From Cinclus cinclus (lineage: Eukaryota; Chordata; Aves; Passeriformes; Cinclidae): a DNA stretch of 64,000 bases. The stretch spans positions 10,759,234-10,823,233 of the forward strand of contig NC_085059.1 in the NCBI RefSeq assembly GCF_963662255.1, read 5' to 3'. Both the position numbers and the translations under genes were made by a program. The notes under the pieces are model-generated. The model did not search any database. It was not told the origin of the DNA and saw nothing but the letters and a program-made list of their open reading frames with translations. Of this stretch, positions 22,641 through 36,100 are shown piece by piece (position 1 is the first letter of the stretch; each line of letters opens with the position of its first letter).

Positions 22641-25079
22641 CTTTGACAACACCTGAGCAGGTGCACACCCGGTGTGAAGGGCCTCGAGCTTCCTGTGTAG
22701 TGTCAGGATCGAGAGGGCTCAGAATAGCTGAGAAAAATGTAAAAGATGCCTGCAGGGCTAGACAGAAAAGTCAATTCTTCTTCCTCAGGCATGATTTTGC
22801 ATTCCAGGTCTAAAAAAACTATCTTAATGTTTATAAAGTGTACTGAAAAAATACCTTATCCGTCCCCACATACATTTGCCATATTTGTCATAAATCTGTC
22901 AGCTGCAATTTGAGAAAGTTAAAGTTGAAAAACTAAGTCAGCTGAGATTCCCAGCCAGCCACTTTAAAGTTGCTTTCTTCCAGAATGTCATAATACAGTA
23001 AACCAACTACCTCAATGGCAGGAAAATCCATGATGGGAGACTTCACAACCTTTTAGCTCTGGGGAAATCCAACCATGAGGTGGGAAACCACAGACTTCAC
23101 AAGTTTCACTGTTATCAAAAAGAATTTCTTCTAAATTGATGACTTGTCAAAACCTTTTCATGCTCTTAGATTTGATAAATTGGATGACTGTAGTAGATAA
23201 AGAATTGGTTGGATGGTCACACTCAAAGAGTTTTAGTAATAATGGTAACTGGTTCACCAGTCACCTCTGGGTTGAACTGAAATCCAAAGAAAGGATAAAA
23301 GAGAAGAATAAATGTGTAAATATAACCTTCAAAGCAAGGTAAATTAAACAAAAAAACAAACAAACAAAAAAAACAAAAACAAACCAATATAAAACCCACA
23401 GGAACAGAAAGCAAGAGACTTTCAATATTAACAAAGGGAAGGGGACTTTCTGCTCATAGTCAGACAGGGATATTTTGGAGCTGGGCGTGTTGTGGTTTGA
23501 TATGAGACAAGTTCACTTGGAAATATAAAGCTCTAAAGAAACACTGAGAAATGGTGGAAACAATTCAAACATTTTTGTGATCAACACAAAAGGAAAGTTG
23601 AAATAGCATCCTGAATGGGTATGATCATTATTTAGCAGATTCTTGCACTGATTCCACCAATAAATGCTGAGTTTCACAAGGAAAGAATGATATTTTGAAC
23701 ATCGTAACTCTGCAATGAAACAATAAAGAGAAGACAAGGTTATAATAATAAGAAACCAGAAAGGTAGACAGTGCTGCTACTGGAATGTGAGGGAGTGCTG
23801 AGTCACTCTGCATTGGATGCTGCCATAGTAACTGTTTACCAGCGGGCTGGGAATGAGGACAGACTGAAAAATTTGAAATAAAGATAATGTAAATCCCATC
23901 CTGAAATATATTCCATATGCTTTTTAAAATATTTAACAAAAATGAATACTTCTGAAGGTCTTTTATATTAGTATTACTTGGGGCAAGCACGTTATATTAG
24001 ACTACTGAATAGACACGTGAATGTATTCAAGCAAGAAATAAACTGATTTCTTCCCAGCTAGGTTAATATTACTGTATCTAATTGTGGGAGCAAGTAGGAA
24101 CTGCTTTGTGTTCAGAGAGGTAATGGAATTCCTGTTTTCTATAACCCAGCCTAGGCTGTGATGCAAATAGAAGATGAGTGTTCTGGGAGTAACAGCTTCT
24201 GGGGTAGATTGGAAAACTTAACATACTTTAGAGAAGTGTAAGCTCAGATTCTTTGGCCAGTTTTATTCCTGATGTTGCCCTCTGCTCTGATTATTAGGAA
24301 GGTCACTGCTGTTGGTGGCTTTAATGTCTTGGTGGCTGAAGGTCCCCTGCAGGAGAGACAGCTCTCATGTAGTTGTGATTTGCACACTTCTGTGAATCGT
24401 AAGATTCTGTGTGGTTTCCTAGCATGGAAAATTTCAGCATCATTATGACAGGTGTCTGTCACTATGACACCTCCAAAGACAGAACATCCATTATTATTAT
24501 ACCAGTAAGTAAGAGCACTTAAACTCTCTTGAGGTTTCAATTTCAGAAATTCACAATTTCAGAAAACTGTAGGTGGGCCTTTTGATAATCACTTTAGCCA
24601 AGTTTGCCTTGGACTCTAGTTAGAAGTAGAAAATAGAAGTAGTAGAAGTAGAAAGCTAACAAAGGTTTTGAAGTCAAGAATTAGAGAAAGGTTTATGAGA
24701 ACTCTGCAGAGAGGCAGGAAGTTTGTGGTGAAACACGGGAAGTCACTTGCCTTTTTTTTAATCTGTGTAGAGCTTGGAGGAGCTGCTGCAGGAGATGCTG
24801 AGGTCAGAAAAGTTCTGCTTTGCAGAGCATAGGCGGACACCTTGCGGCTCCCCGAAGTAAGGGCACAGAGGTCCAGGTGGGATTTGTTGTTCACTCTTAT
24901 GGTAGATGAACAAAAGGTGTTTTCAGGACTCATTGTTGTAACTGCATGCACAGATCTGTTTGCATAAATCTTAGTGAAGTTTTGGGAGCTGGTGCTCTTC
25001 AGACAGTTTCCTCTAATCCCTCAACTTCCCTAAGGAAATATTATTTAAAACTATCACCTCCTCAAAGATCAAGACATCC

Positions 25080-25216
25080 TAAATCATACAACATTTTGGG
25101 TTGGAAGGGACCTTTAGAGGCCATCTAGTACAGCTCCTCTGCTGTGAGCAGGGACATCTTCAATTAGATCATGTTGCTCAGAGCCCTGTCCCACCTGGCC
25201 TGAAATATTTCTAGGA
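25080..25216 (-). repeat. CR1 LINE fragment (3' end)
   Basis: Starts aaatcatacaacattttggg ttggaagggacc and continues with diverged 'gggacatcttcaattagatc' sequence. Confidence 0.85.
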
Positions 25217-26129
25217 CAATTTGTTTTGTTGTATTGGTTAGCTTCAGTATTGTGATTTCCAGCTAACAGATTTCAGGAGTCCAGAAGCAAGGCTCAGTTA
25301 ATGACACTGGTGGTTCAAGAAGTCTAGGCTTGCTTAAACACAGGAACTGTAGAATCCAGGTAGCCTTCAGAAGATGAGACATGCTAACAGCCTTGCAACC
25401 AGACAGGCAGGTAAAAATTGGCATAGAAACTGTTTTTCTTTCTCAAAAAAGAGAAAGTTGTAGGAATAGGCTACAAATGTTAAGTAAAATAGATTCTTCG
25501 GTATTTAATCTATAATCTATCTCACTCTTAAGCAAAATAGATGGCAATAGAAATTATTTTGCCAAGCCGTATTTTATAGATGTTATATGTGATTTTATGG
25601 CATTTGAAGGTGTAGCTGAAATCCCAATTGCTTTAAAGGCATTTACTATAAGAATTGCAGTCTGAGGAAGCAGATACAGTTCTCTTTGGTTTTTGGCTCA
25701 CTTGTTAGAATCCTTGATGATAGTTTTCTGCCTTGAGACTGAGTCTTGAAAGACAAAGAGCCCTTGACTAAAATGGACATGACAATTTTATAACAGCTTT
25801 CAGGAGTGGGCAGTGATGACTCTAATACAAATTCCATCAGGTTAATCAGCTGCTGGGCTTCTGTACACAGGAAGTTTTTTTAAATCCTTCTCATATTGAA
25901 TCAGAAGGAAACCACATGGTGAATTTTTTTTTTTGCCATGAAATAGAAATACTTCATTTTCATATGCTTAATTTTCACCTTTAAGAAAACCAAAAGTTTT
26001 TATCTGCAAAGGAAATACGTGCCCTTTGCATCTGTAATTATACCTGAACTAGTGCTAATTCCTGGCACAACCAGGGAATTTTATTGGTGTATCTTGGCCC
26101 ACATTCCCAAAGAGTTAAGCAATTGCATA

Positions 26130-26300
26130 TCGCAGCTTGGAACAGGCAGTTCTGCCTGCAGTGCAGACCTGCCATGTTAGTGACTCAAACGGCCGAATAA
26201 AAAGACAGCTGAATAAAAAGACAGCGTCTCTTCTACCCTTTGGCACTCCCATCCTGTTTACTCCACTGGCACTCTGATTCCCAGAGGGACTCAGGGTGTG
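26130..26300 (+). mobile_element. Possible LTR fragment with a duplicated poly(A) signal
   Basis: GAATAAAAAGACAG occurs twice in tandem (26,194-26,224), followed by a U5-like gtctcttctaccctttggcac. This resembles the R/U5 junction of avian retroviral LTRs, but neither end can be placed and no TATA box is evident. Confidence 0.3.
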
Positions 26301-26459
26301 GTCTCAGCCCTGGTGCAGCCCTTTTAACACCTTCTTTGGCAAAGCTCTTCATGTACCGTAGAGTGGGACATTAATTTTTTTTTACAACTAGCTTGTTCAG
26401 GGAACAGTCAGAACATAAATCTGTTCCTCCCTCAGTGTATTTGTTATCACACAGAGATT

Positions 26460-26464
<5 letters not shown>

Positions 26465-26506
<42 letters not shown>
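26465..26506. repeat. Poly(T) tract, 42 bases
   Basis: An uninterrupted run of T just upstream of the ACSL6 CpG island. Confidence 0.97.
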
Positions 26507-26689
26507 CGTTCTAGTAGCCATGAGCTGTATGATGCTGTGATGTCTGGAGGCAATGCCGATCTGTCTCTGCTGATGAAGCCGTTTGTGTTTCAGCATCTCT
26601 GATGGTCTTTAGTACCGCTGTTGTGCAGGTCACCGGCCAGCTGCAATTTCATCGGCCAAAGGTGAAAATGAAGCTATAAAGGAGTAAGT

Positions 26690-27190
26690 TTCTCCCCCTC
26701 GCTCCCACCCGCCGCCGCTCATGGATCCGAAGGGGCAGGGACGCTCTGACGAGCATCCGTGCACCATCGGCAGCGTAGCCCCTTTTAGGAGGGATCTGGA
26801 GGGCTCGGCAGGATGGGGAGAGGAGGAGGGCTGCTAAAAACACCGCCCTCCGCCGGGGGAGCGGCGGAGAGTGTCGTGGGGCACGGCGGACCGGCCGGTG
26901 CGGCGCGCAGAGAGCGCCGCAGTGCGCGGAGCTGGGCGCAGAGGCCGCGCCGCAGGGATGCTCGCCCCGCTCCTGGGCTCCGCGGGCTCCGGCTGGCTGC
27001 TGCTGGGTGAGTGGTGCCCCGACCCCCTCGGCAGCGCGGGTCTGTCCTTCTCCCCGCCCCTCTCCCTGGTTCCCGGCTCCTTTCTCCGCAGCGGGTGGGG
27101 ACCTGCTCCCCGCCTTGACACGGCGGTGCTGGCCCGAATCCTCCGAAGCGGCCTCTGAGCCCGCGGTCCGGCTCCCCATGGCCCTCCGTG
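26690..27190 (+). promoter_or_regulatory. ACSL6: CpG island promoter of ACSL6 (long isoform)
   Basis: About 500 bases of dense CpG sequence surround the first coding exon. A TATA-like TATAAAG lies at 26,675-26,681 at the island edge. The start site cannot be fixed, but transcription must enter from upstream of 26,958 on the plus strand. Confidence 0.7.
26958..27006 (+). CDS. ACSL6: ACSL6 coding exon 1 (long-isoform start)
   Basis: ATG with G at -3 opens 16 codons plus one base, ending at the donor GTGAGT. MLAPLLGSAGSGWLLL matches human MLTFFLVSGGSLWLFV in length and at M, L, S, G, S, W and L positions. The split codon G|AG gives the conserved E of EFAVSLVEK. There is no in-frame upstream ATG close by. 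Confidence 0.85.
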
Positions 27191-30100
27191 CTCCGGGATA
27201 AAGGGTATTCCAAGCTCTTTATAGGGAAGAGGCAGGCGGGAGCAGCACTGTGCATGGGGATGGGATGATATCTGGCGTGATGCGTGCGGCGGAGAGCCGG
27301 CACCATGAGCCGCAATGGCAGTGGTGCAGAGAGCTCAGCGGGATGCATTACATAATATCTCTCAAATAGTCCTGCTGGTTTGTTCCACCGGTCCATCTCT
27401 GGTAAATTTGTTGGGGCACTTTGTCTGTAGTGGGTATGTGAAATAGGATGGCGTGCTTGGAGGGGTGTGTGCTAGTTAAGAGCTGTTGGGCAGAGGGTGA
27501 TGCTGGATCCCATTGTTTCGTGGGCAGGCAGTGACGATTCCAAGTGGGTCTGCATTAGGAAATTCTTGCAAGTCAGAAACAGGAAGATTTTATGTAAGGT
27601 ATTTAAAGGTTCATCTTGAACTGATCTGCTCTGCTGATTTGAAATGGAGTCCTTTGAATCCGTGTGAAGTGTCTTTTCTAAAGAATGATAATGCTCAATG
27701 TCTGTGCTATTCAAAGAACTTCCCTCTAGACAGGCAGTCTTCCAAGGAGAAGTACAAAGGGGAAAATTATTTTAAAAGACAACATCTTAGCATCATTAGG
27801 TTCTGAGGGGAATGTTGATAATGGAAAAGACTGTAATTATTTATGTTCATGCCTACTTGCTATTTTTGATTATGAAAAAGGAGAAAAAAAGGGAACCTGA
27901 AATTGCTAACCTGAATTTTGCCATCTGAAAATATCCTGGTAGTTCTCATTAAACCCAGTGGCCTTATAGCTGCCTATATTAGCAGCTTGAATCAGCTGCT
28001 TTAGAACTGTAGTAAAATTCATGCAGTGAAATATGGCCCAGAGGGAATTACATGAGGGAAACAGAAAGGAGGACTTGGCTGGGAAGCTGTGGGCAAATGT
28101 TACTGTACTTTGGGTCTCAAGGCCTTAGGGACTGCTCTAAGCCATATTACTGGTTACAACAGGCTTATTTATGACAACAGGAGGAGAACAGGACCCACTG
28201 GGAGCAGGTCTCCTGTGCAAGCTCCTACCCTCAGTTCTCTACATCTGCCCTGCAGTATTGATTTCTGTGCTTCATATCTCAGTGTTTCTGCTGTGTCCCA
28301 GTTCCCCTCTCTTGTGCATCCGGCTATCCCAAAGTGTGTGTCTGGGGCCTTGCTTAATGCTACTTTATTTTAGTGTGGGCAGGACTTCAGCTCAACATTT
28401 CTGTCTGCAGAATAGGTGCCCTCAGAAGACAGATGTGTTGTTATTGCATTTTGCACTGAGTTGTTTGTCACCATGAGTCATCTCTGGGAGATGGATCCCA
28501 CCAGAGAGCCAATGGCTCTGCCTGACCTGGCAGTGTGGCATCTGCTCAGCCCTGGAGCAGCAGCTGTTGTTCTCATGTCTGGTTTTGGCTTTCTGGTGGC
28601 CCCATCCCATCAGTCACTGTTCAATGTTGCACAGGATTCACCATGGCTGTGCTGATTCACTAAACAAGGAGCTCCTTGGTCATTAGAGCCCATTGAAGCA
28701 TGCTTTAATTCAAATTAATTTCTGGTGCCATTAGAAAAGTTTTAACAAGTTGAGAACAGGTCTATAATGTTCATCTCAATGAAATAATGGTAGAAGTAAG
28801 TGAAACTCAAAGTGAACTATTTCCTACTGTGCAGTCTTGGATGGCCTGATGAATGCAGAGATCAGTATAGTAAACAAAACACAAACCTAATGGCAAATTC
28901 CTCTAGGGATTTGAACATTGCTGGTTTGGTTTAAATTGCCCAAGAATTCACCTTACCCCTTGAATCTTTAGGATTTCCTACTTTTACTCCTTGGCTCTTC
29001 TCTTCCATGTGGCTGCAACCATGAACCTCTTGCCTGCCCTATCAGTCCTGTCTTACTGAAAGGAAATCTTTGTTCTCTTGCCTCCTGGTAGCAGCCGGAG
29101 GCCAGGCAGGAACCTGCATTCATGGGTGGAGGCACAAGAATGGAAATTTGCCATCACAGTGTCCATTCCTTCCAGCACCAGTGCCTCTCCAAATATTTCT
29201 TGGTGCATGCTTGCAAAGGGCTGGGAGGTCATCTGGGGTCACAATAAACTTGTATAATCCCACTCCAGATCATGGCTCTCATGCTGTGACACAGGAGTCC
29301 GTAGTGATGCTTTGTGTACAGAGGAGATGCCCAAGGCTGCTCAGCTCAGCTTGTGGAGTGCCAGGTGCTGCACCAGAGGCAAAGCTCATGGTATTGGTTG
29401 AGGTATATTTAGTTGCTTTTATTTTTCATCCCTCTGTTACTGCTCCGTTTGAACATTTGCTAGATACTATGAAAAGGAAAGTATAGATGCATTTGGATTT
29501 CCCTGCTCCCTCACAGGATAAGGCAGAACATAGCATCTTTTCTCTGCTGCTCCAGATTAATCTGTGCGTTTATTTGATTTGCCTCCACAAAGAACTATGG
29601 ATATTAAAGTTATATTCAAGTAATAAAAAATAGGAGAGAAACTTTGAAGACAGATGGTAAACTGAATTAACTGAATACCCTCAGAAGTAGGAAAGCTGAC
29701 TTGAGAGTAAGCCAGAAACAAAGAAATTCAACATTACATCCATAAGGGTATAATTGCCCTTTTGATGTCACCAAACACTGCAGAGCACCAGATGGTTTAA
29801 ATGTTTCATTGTGAATACATTTCTGAGAGCACTTTGAGAAAAATACCTTCTTCCTGCATCACTGCACAGTTACAATCAGCACCTGGAAATCTTACAGGTA
29901 ACTGGAGGCAAGTCTGGGTGAGATGGGAAGAGATGGCAGATAATGTGACACAGGCAATTACCTTTTGGTGGGTTCACAGGCATCCTCTTTTCTGATGGTT
30001 TTATTCTTAACTTTGCTACATTATTTCTTCATATAGACCTAAATAAAATAACTTAATCACTCTCTGATCAGAAATCAACACGAAAGAAAAAGTCTGTTAA

Positions 30101-33100
30101 CTTATTATTTTATTTTTAGGGGCTCTGCATATGTTCTTTGGGGATGGGCCAATATAAGTAAGGAGGTATTTTCCATCACTGCTATTTCTGTCTCTTGTGC
30201 TACTGTGTGAAGCCAAAGCCCTGCAGGTCCTTGGCACCAGAGAGCCATCTGTCCCTGCTGTTGTCCCTGCAGGGACAGTTCAGAGGAGGGACAGTGCAGA
30301 GCTCCACTCCTGCAGCTTACCAGTCTTGTCGCCTCTGGAGAAGGTACTGGTGGTCCAAACTACTCCATCCTCTTACCCCTTTTCCCATTGAACAGGAGGG
30401 TTTACAGAGCTCAGGAACCCAGACACCCTCTTACCCTGTGAAACCACTCAAACAGAGTGGAGAAAGCTATATCAGAGAGCATGTGGCTATAATACATATA
30501 TATATAAATATGCTTGAAATATACATGTAAAATCCATGAATCCCCCGCAGGGACCCGTACACTTCCTTCCACACTCTCCTGCATTTTGCTGTGAGCCATC
30601 ATTGGTTCTCCAGGAGATTTTCTTCACAGATATGGTGATTCAGAGTCTTTGCAAATCCTTTTTGGATACTTCAAGGAACTGAGTGTTGATTCTGTACAGC
30701 ATGATACAGGGATATGTTTTGCTGGGCTTGGATTTATTGTGCAGTGTGCCACCAGAACTAATTGACGACAAGTCATTTGCTGTGCCAAAGCCTTCTTGCA
30801 ACATAGACATTGTCACAAAGCCTCCAAGGTGACCTGAGACTGATGGGAAGGTGGGCATGGAAGCAGATTAAGGGCTTTGCCTCATTTTTCTTCTTCCTAC
30901 ACTCTCTATATAGGTAAAATTATAAATATTTTGCCATCTTGCTGGAGACTGCACTATGGAAAACATGGTAGCTGCTGGTGAGGAAGTAAGACACTAGGGT
31001 GAGTGGGGATTTTTAGTCAGGAAAAAGTGTCAAAGCCACAGGGGTAGTTCAGCACATGTGAGCTGGTCCCCAGCTCCCTGCTGCAGTTACACTGCAGCAC
31101 CCTTTACTCACTGCTTGGGCTTTTGCAAGCAGAGATGCAGCTGCTTCTGCTACAGTGTGGAGCAGATACTTCAGAAAAGCATGGCTGAAAATGCAGTCTC
31201 TTCTTGTCATGGGCTGAGTCCACAGCAAGGTTTTGGCAAAACCCCATGGTGATTCCCCCACACCTCCTAATTAGTCCCTCATCTCCCCTGTCAGATACAA
31301 AGGGGGGTTTTCTGTCTTCTGTGTTGTGTGGGATATTCTACTCTCATAAATATGGAAAGAAGCTAAATCCAACCAACCTCTCCAAGTCAATTGCTTCCAC
31401 ACCATAGCAAGAAAGTGTCACTTGTCAAAAAAAGTGTGTCATTCAGTGGAAATCACTGTTTCTGTAGGAAAGCCCCAGTTCAGGGAGGAAAAGTCTTTTT
31501 ATTCAGACCTGTCTGCCATATTGCTGCAAGACTGCAGCTCACATTTGCATTTACTTAACAAAGCGCTTTGGTTGTGTAGATAAAATCTCATAGACACCGG
31601 TGTGTGAGCTACAGTGAGGAGTTTCCACTAAGCACTGCAGCAGTCACACTGCAAAATCCCAAAATTCATGCTGAATAAGTTGGCCTTTTTGAGAGTAACA
31701 GGCTACAAAGGCACCTGTGGATTTTTAGGCAACTTTTCTCTCTGGTGTCAAGTGTGTCACTTGGTCCAGGAGCAGCAATTCCAAATGATGAGTTATTTGG
31801 AAAAACAACCGTAGCAAAGGGTCTTTTGTCCACTGTTGCCTGTGGCAGAGGTGGATGGTTACCTGTGTAAATCTATCTTTTAGTGACCAGATTCAAAGAG
31901 ACCCTTCACTGCTTTCACGGCTGAGGGTTTTGATGATGGCAAGAAGGAGGGGAGCATCAGTCCCACACCTGGGAACAGACACTTCGATGCTCCACCTGGC
32001 TGCCTGAGTTTGTGTTTTGACCACAGAGGAAGGACAGCCACACCAAAACTGTCAGCCAGATCAGTCACTGCAATGGGAGTTTTTGCTCTGCCAGAAGAGG
32101 TTTAGGTTAGATATTGGGAAAAATTTCTTCATGAATTGGGGGGTAAGACATTGGAACAGGCTGCCCAGGGAAGTATTGGAGTTGCTGTCCCTGAAAGCAT
32201 TCAAAAAACATGTAGATGTGGTGCTTGGGGATGTGATGGGCTTTGCAGTGATGGATTAACCATTTGGACTTGATGACCTTTGAGGACTTTTCCAAACATA
32301 GTAATTCTATGATTCTGTAACATTTTAAGATGCAGCTTTGGGTCAGGAAGCAGAAGCACTGAGGTGGCAGGGACCTGGTGTGTGGTACCATGTCAGCTGA
32401 TCCTTCTGCAGAAGCGTGACTCTCCCTGCTGTGAACATACTTCCATTTGGGAAAGTTCTAGAAACTACAAAATCTTCCAAGCTTTCTCTCAGATTTGCTT
32501 ATGACTAATCCAGGTCCTGCTTATTTGGATGCCAACATGAAGTCTCAGCCAAGCTATTTGTTTTTCCCCAATTCTTTCACTCCAGACAATGGAACAGCCT
32601 CCTCTCTGGGACAGTTGCCCATGTGGCAGATCTCTGCCCCTGGGGCTATGCCCCTCTTCAGCCTGCCATCTTTTGTGTTGGAAAGGATGTTTTTTTCCCT
32701 GCTGCTGAGAGCAAGGAAAGTGCATGGGTGGGTGCAGAAGGCACCATGGCTCACTTTGGGCTGCTGCTTGTCCTGCTGTTGGATGGAAAACTGCACAGCC
32801 TTCACTTTCTTTTCTGGGCAAGGCACTGTGCTTGTTCATGGCCAAGAATCAAAGGGACTGGCTGAAGTGACCTTTCCTTCTCCCACCAGGCATTAGTAAA
32901 TTGGCTGAGGCTGAGTTTGCCCCCATGCATGAGTTAGAGCAGCCCCTGGGCTGTGCCCACCCATGTGGGCCAGTGATGGTGCCCGGGGGGGACAGGGGCT
33001 CAGGAACAGCCTCCCTGATGAAGGGTCTGTACGTACCTCCAGATGGTAACAGTCAGAGCCCCACTCTTTGCCTCCAGAGCAATAAGCAACTCCTTTCCAA

Positions 33101-36100
33101 GGGCTATGAAATCCCTAAAATCAGCTTCAGGCACCATACTGACATCTCTGTGACTGCTGGCTTGTCCCACTTGCTGCTAGATGGCCCCAGCCAAAAGCTG
33201 CAGCAGGGAAAGCACTGAGATGTTTGCTAAACTGCCTTGCCCCCCCCCAGCCCGCCCCCCACATCTCCAGTAGCAAGTATGAATTGGTCAGCACAGGAAT
33301 CAGCACTGAGATTGCGAAACTGATTTACCTTTTTTTTTCCTCTTTGAAAAATTCTCTAGAAAACAGTCAACAATTCTGCTGTTGATTGAAATCAGTTGGA
33401 AACAATCTAAGCACTGAAGTTACAGAAGATGTGAATGATGCAGACAATGTCTGTTCTGCAGAAAACAGTACTTAGTTATAAGAAATGGAGAAAATATTTT
33501 TTCGTTTGTTGTACAATTCTTTGCAATGATGGAGAAAAAAATGAAAAATATATCAGAACCCCTTTTGAAATGTTAAATATACTTTATTTAGTATCTCCAA
33601 TTGCCGGTGGTTAGGATTTCTTCCTTCTTTTTTTCTTTCTCTCAGGGAATTTTGTCCCATTTGATGCCCAAGAAATAATGACCAGTCCTTAAGAGAACAA
33701 AATATGTGGATGGGAGAAGAAGGGGGAAGGATGCAGCTGACTACTCTTTTAGCGGAGGGGTTTTCTCTTGTGAAGGACAGAGATACCGTGAGATTTTGGC
33801 TGGGGGCGAGGGGCCGGGCTTGGGTCCTCACTCTTGGATCTGAGGGGAGATGGCTGGGCTGTTGTTGCTGTGGGAAGAATTTTCCGCCACTACAGAAACA
33901 GCAGGCAACCGAAACAGGAAAGGAAAGACACTGAAACAGCAGGAAAGACAAAACCCTTCCAAGAACATTTTAATGTTAGAGAGTCAAGACATTACTTTAT
34001 TTATCCAGGATGTACCACAGAAATCATCTCATCCACATATAGCCCAGGTGTGCAAAGAGAATCATTCTATGACACATGTTTTTGCAGGATTCCCCTCCAA
34101 ACTTTATACAGTCAAAACCCACAGAGATGTATTGTTTCAAAGTTCATTGGTCTAGAGTTGAGCAACGTCTAGTATTCAGTTTTCCACTGGATGCGAATTT
34201 CTTTGCCACCAATGTTAATTAGCTCTTCATTCTTTGATTTTCTTATCAGTCCTTTCTGGACCAGATGTCCCCAGCTTTGCAAGAGGCGGCATCTAAGGGG
34301 AGATGTTCGTAGGTAGCCACTGATGTTCCATTGATATTTTGTTGATGACCTTTTATCTTTACTCACAGTCTGTTGGTATGTAAAGCCCATCTCCTTAGAG
34401 TGACGTTACATCTCCTATAAAAACTGAAGAAAATTCCTTTCTCCAAGGCAAAGTCAAACCAAGCCTAGCTAGAGAGACATAATAAAAATTTTAAACTTAT
34501 ATTGTTTCCAACAGTTCCGTGTTTTACTGCTTCTCCTACCTTTGCTCGTAAAAGCAGCTGTTGAAGTGGGACCTTATCAACACTTGACCTCCCTGCAAAA
34601 GGGCCCTCACCACCTACTGGGGTGCCGCCGCTCTGAGGCTCGTGCTGGTGCCTGTTTCATCATCTGGAGGAGCACCGGGACCCTGCTGCTGCTTTTCCCT
34701 TTTCCCTTTTCCCCCTTTTCCCTCCCCCCCATTACCCGTGTGCAGAGGCGGCCGAGCTCGCCCCACAGCGCCCCCTGCAGCCGCGGGGGAATCCTCGCAC
34801 CGCCCCGCCTGGCCGGGAGCCAGCAGCGCTCCCTGCCGGCCGCCAGCGGAACTGCACCCGAGGGCAGGGCTCGACAGCCCGGAGCAGGCTGGTGGTGGGT
34901 TTCTGCTTTTGTTTGTTGTTGCTGCTGCTGTTGTGGTTTGTTTGCCTTGTTATGCACACACATATTAGTAAATAACTGTTTTTCCTTTTCCCATTTCAAA
35001 GTTATAATAATTTCAAAGTTATAGTAATTTGGAGGGAAGGGGGGGGTGTGTATGTGTCACATTTTCCATTCCAAAGGATGTTCCTGCCTTCTGTGGCAGA
35101 CACCTGTCTTTCAAACTAAGATACCAATACAGCTCAGTTTTAGGTAAAACCATTCTCTATAACTCCAGGTGATCTTATTCAGAATTATCTTTTCTTCAGC
35201 CAAATGTTCAAATAGCTCCTTGGAGCTGTGAGCAGCTTGTGGCTAGCCTGTGAGCACCAGCTTGTGAAAGGTCACCCAGGTGATGCCAGTGTCCTGATGT
35301 CCCCTGAACCTTTGTTCACTGTGGGTCTCCCTTGTGCACCTGCTCAGGTTGCTACAGGGCAGGGACATCTGTTACTAAACCAGGTTGCTCCAAGCCCCGT
35401 CCAACCTGGTCTTGAACACTCCCAGGGATGGGGCAGTCACAGCTTCTCTGGACAACCCGTGCCAGGGCCTCATCATGTTCAGAGGGAACCAGGGTTTTGA
35501 GGTGCCAGGGGAGCCATCCCCAGTGACGTCCTCCCTCTGTCTCCTTGGAATACCCAAGTCCTGCTTTTTTTCTGCCTGAAAAGCGTCTTTTTGAGCCGCT
35601 GCCTCCTCCTCCAGCCCAAATCTCCCACAGCTGAGAGGCTGCTGAGGGTGGTGTGATGCTCTGACCTGCCAACAACAATTCAGGGCTGTGTTTCCTTTCG
35701 AAAAAGACATTTGCATATCCTCTATTCACATTATTTGGTTAAATATATTTGAAAAGGCAAAAGCCCTGGGTCATTGAGACTGCAGAATGAGCCCTCTGGA
35801 GGCCTCCTCCATCTTAACCCTTTGATAACCCTTTGGAACCTTGCTCCAGCATCCTGGAGGCTTAAAATATCCAGAAGATGAGATTTTAAGGCTGTTTTGC
35901 AGCAGGTATGGGGGAGGGAGGCTGGAGACAGGGAAAGTCCTGATAGGAGTCAGCAAAAATGTGCCATATACAATTGAACTGAAAATTCACTTATGTGCAG
36001 CCACAGACTGACTTGCAGAGAATTTGCAAAATTTAGCATGGACAGAAATGTCTTCAGGGTGACTTGAAAGTACCTGTGAAAACAGGAGAGCAAAAGCAAA

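Larger units (their letters stand above)
12199..26640. other. Intergenic region between the CSF2-type gene and ACSL6
   Basis: This is mostly AT-rich unique sequence with CR1 fragments at 16.1, 21.9 and 25.1 kb and a TG microsatellite. No gene can be supported. One isolated exon-like segment (22,342-22,416), a GC hairpin and a possible LTR near 26.2 kb are listed separately. By analogy with mammals, distal cytokine enhancers could lie here, but I see nothing diagnostic. Confidence 0.5.

Noticed and set aside
33553..33951. Minus-strand frame of 132 codons containing an MGQ start, considered as a retroviral gag remnant
   Set aside because: Apart from MGQ nothing matches gag. Low-complexity Ser/Gln composition and no LTR placed around it.
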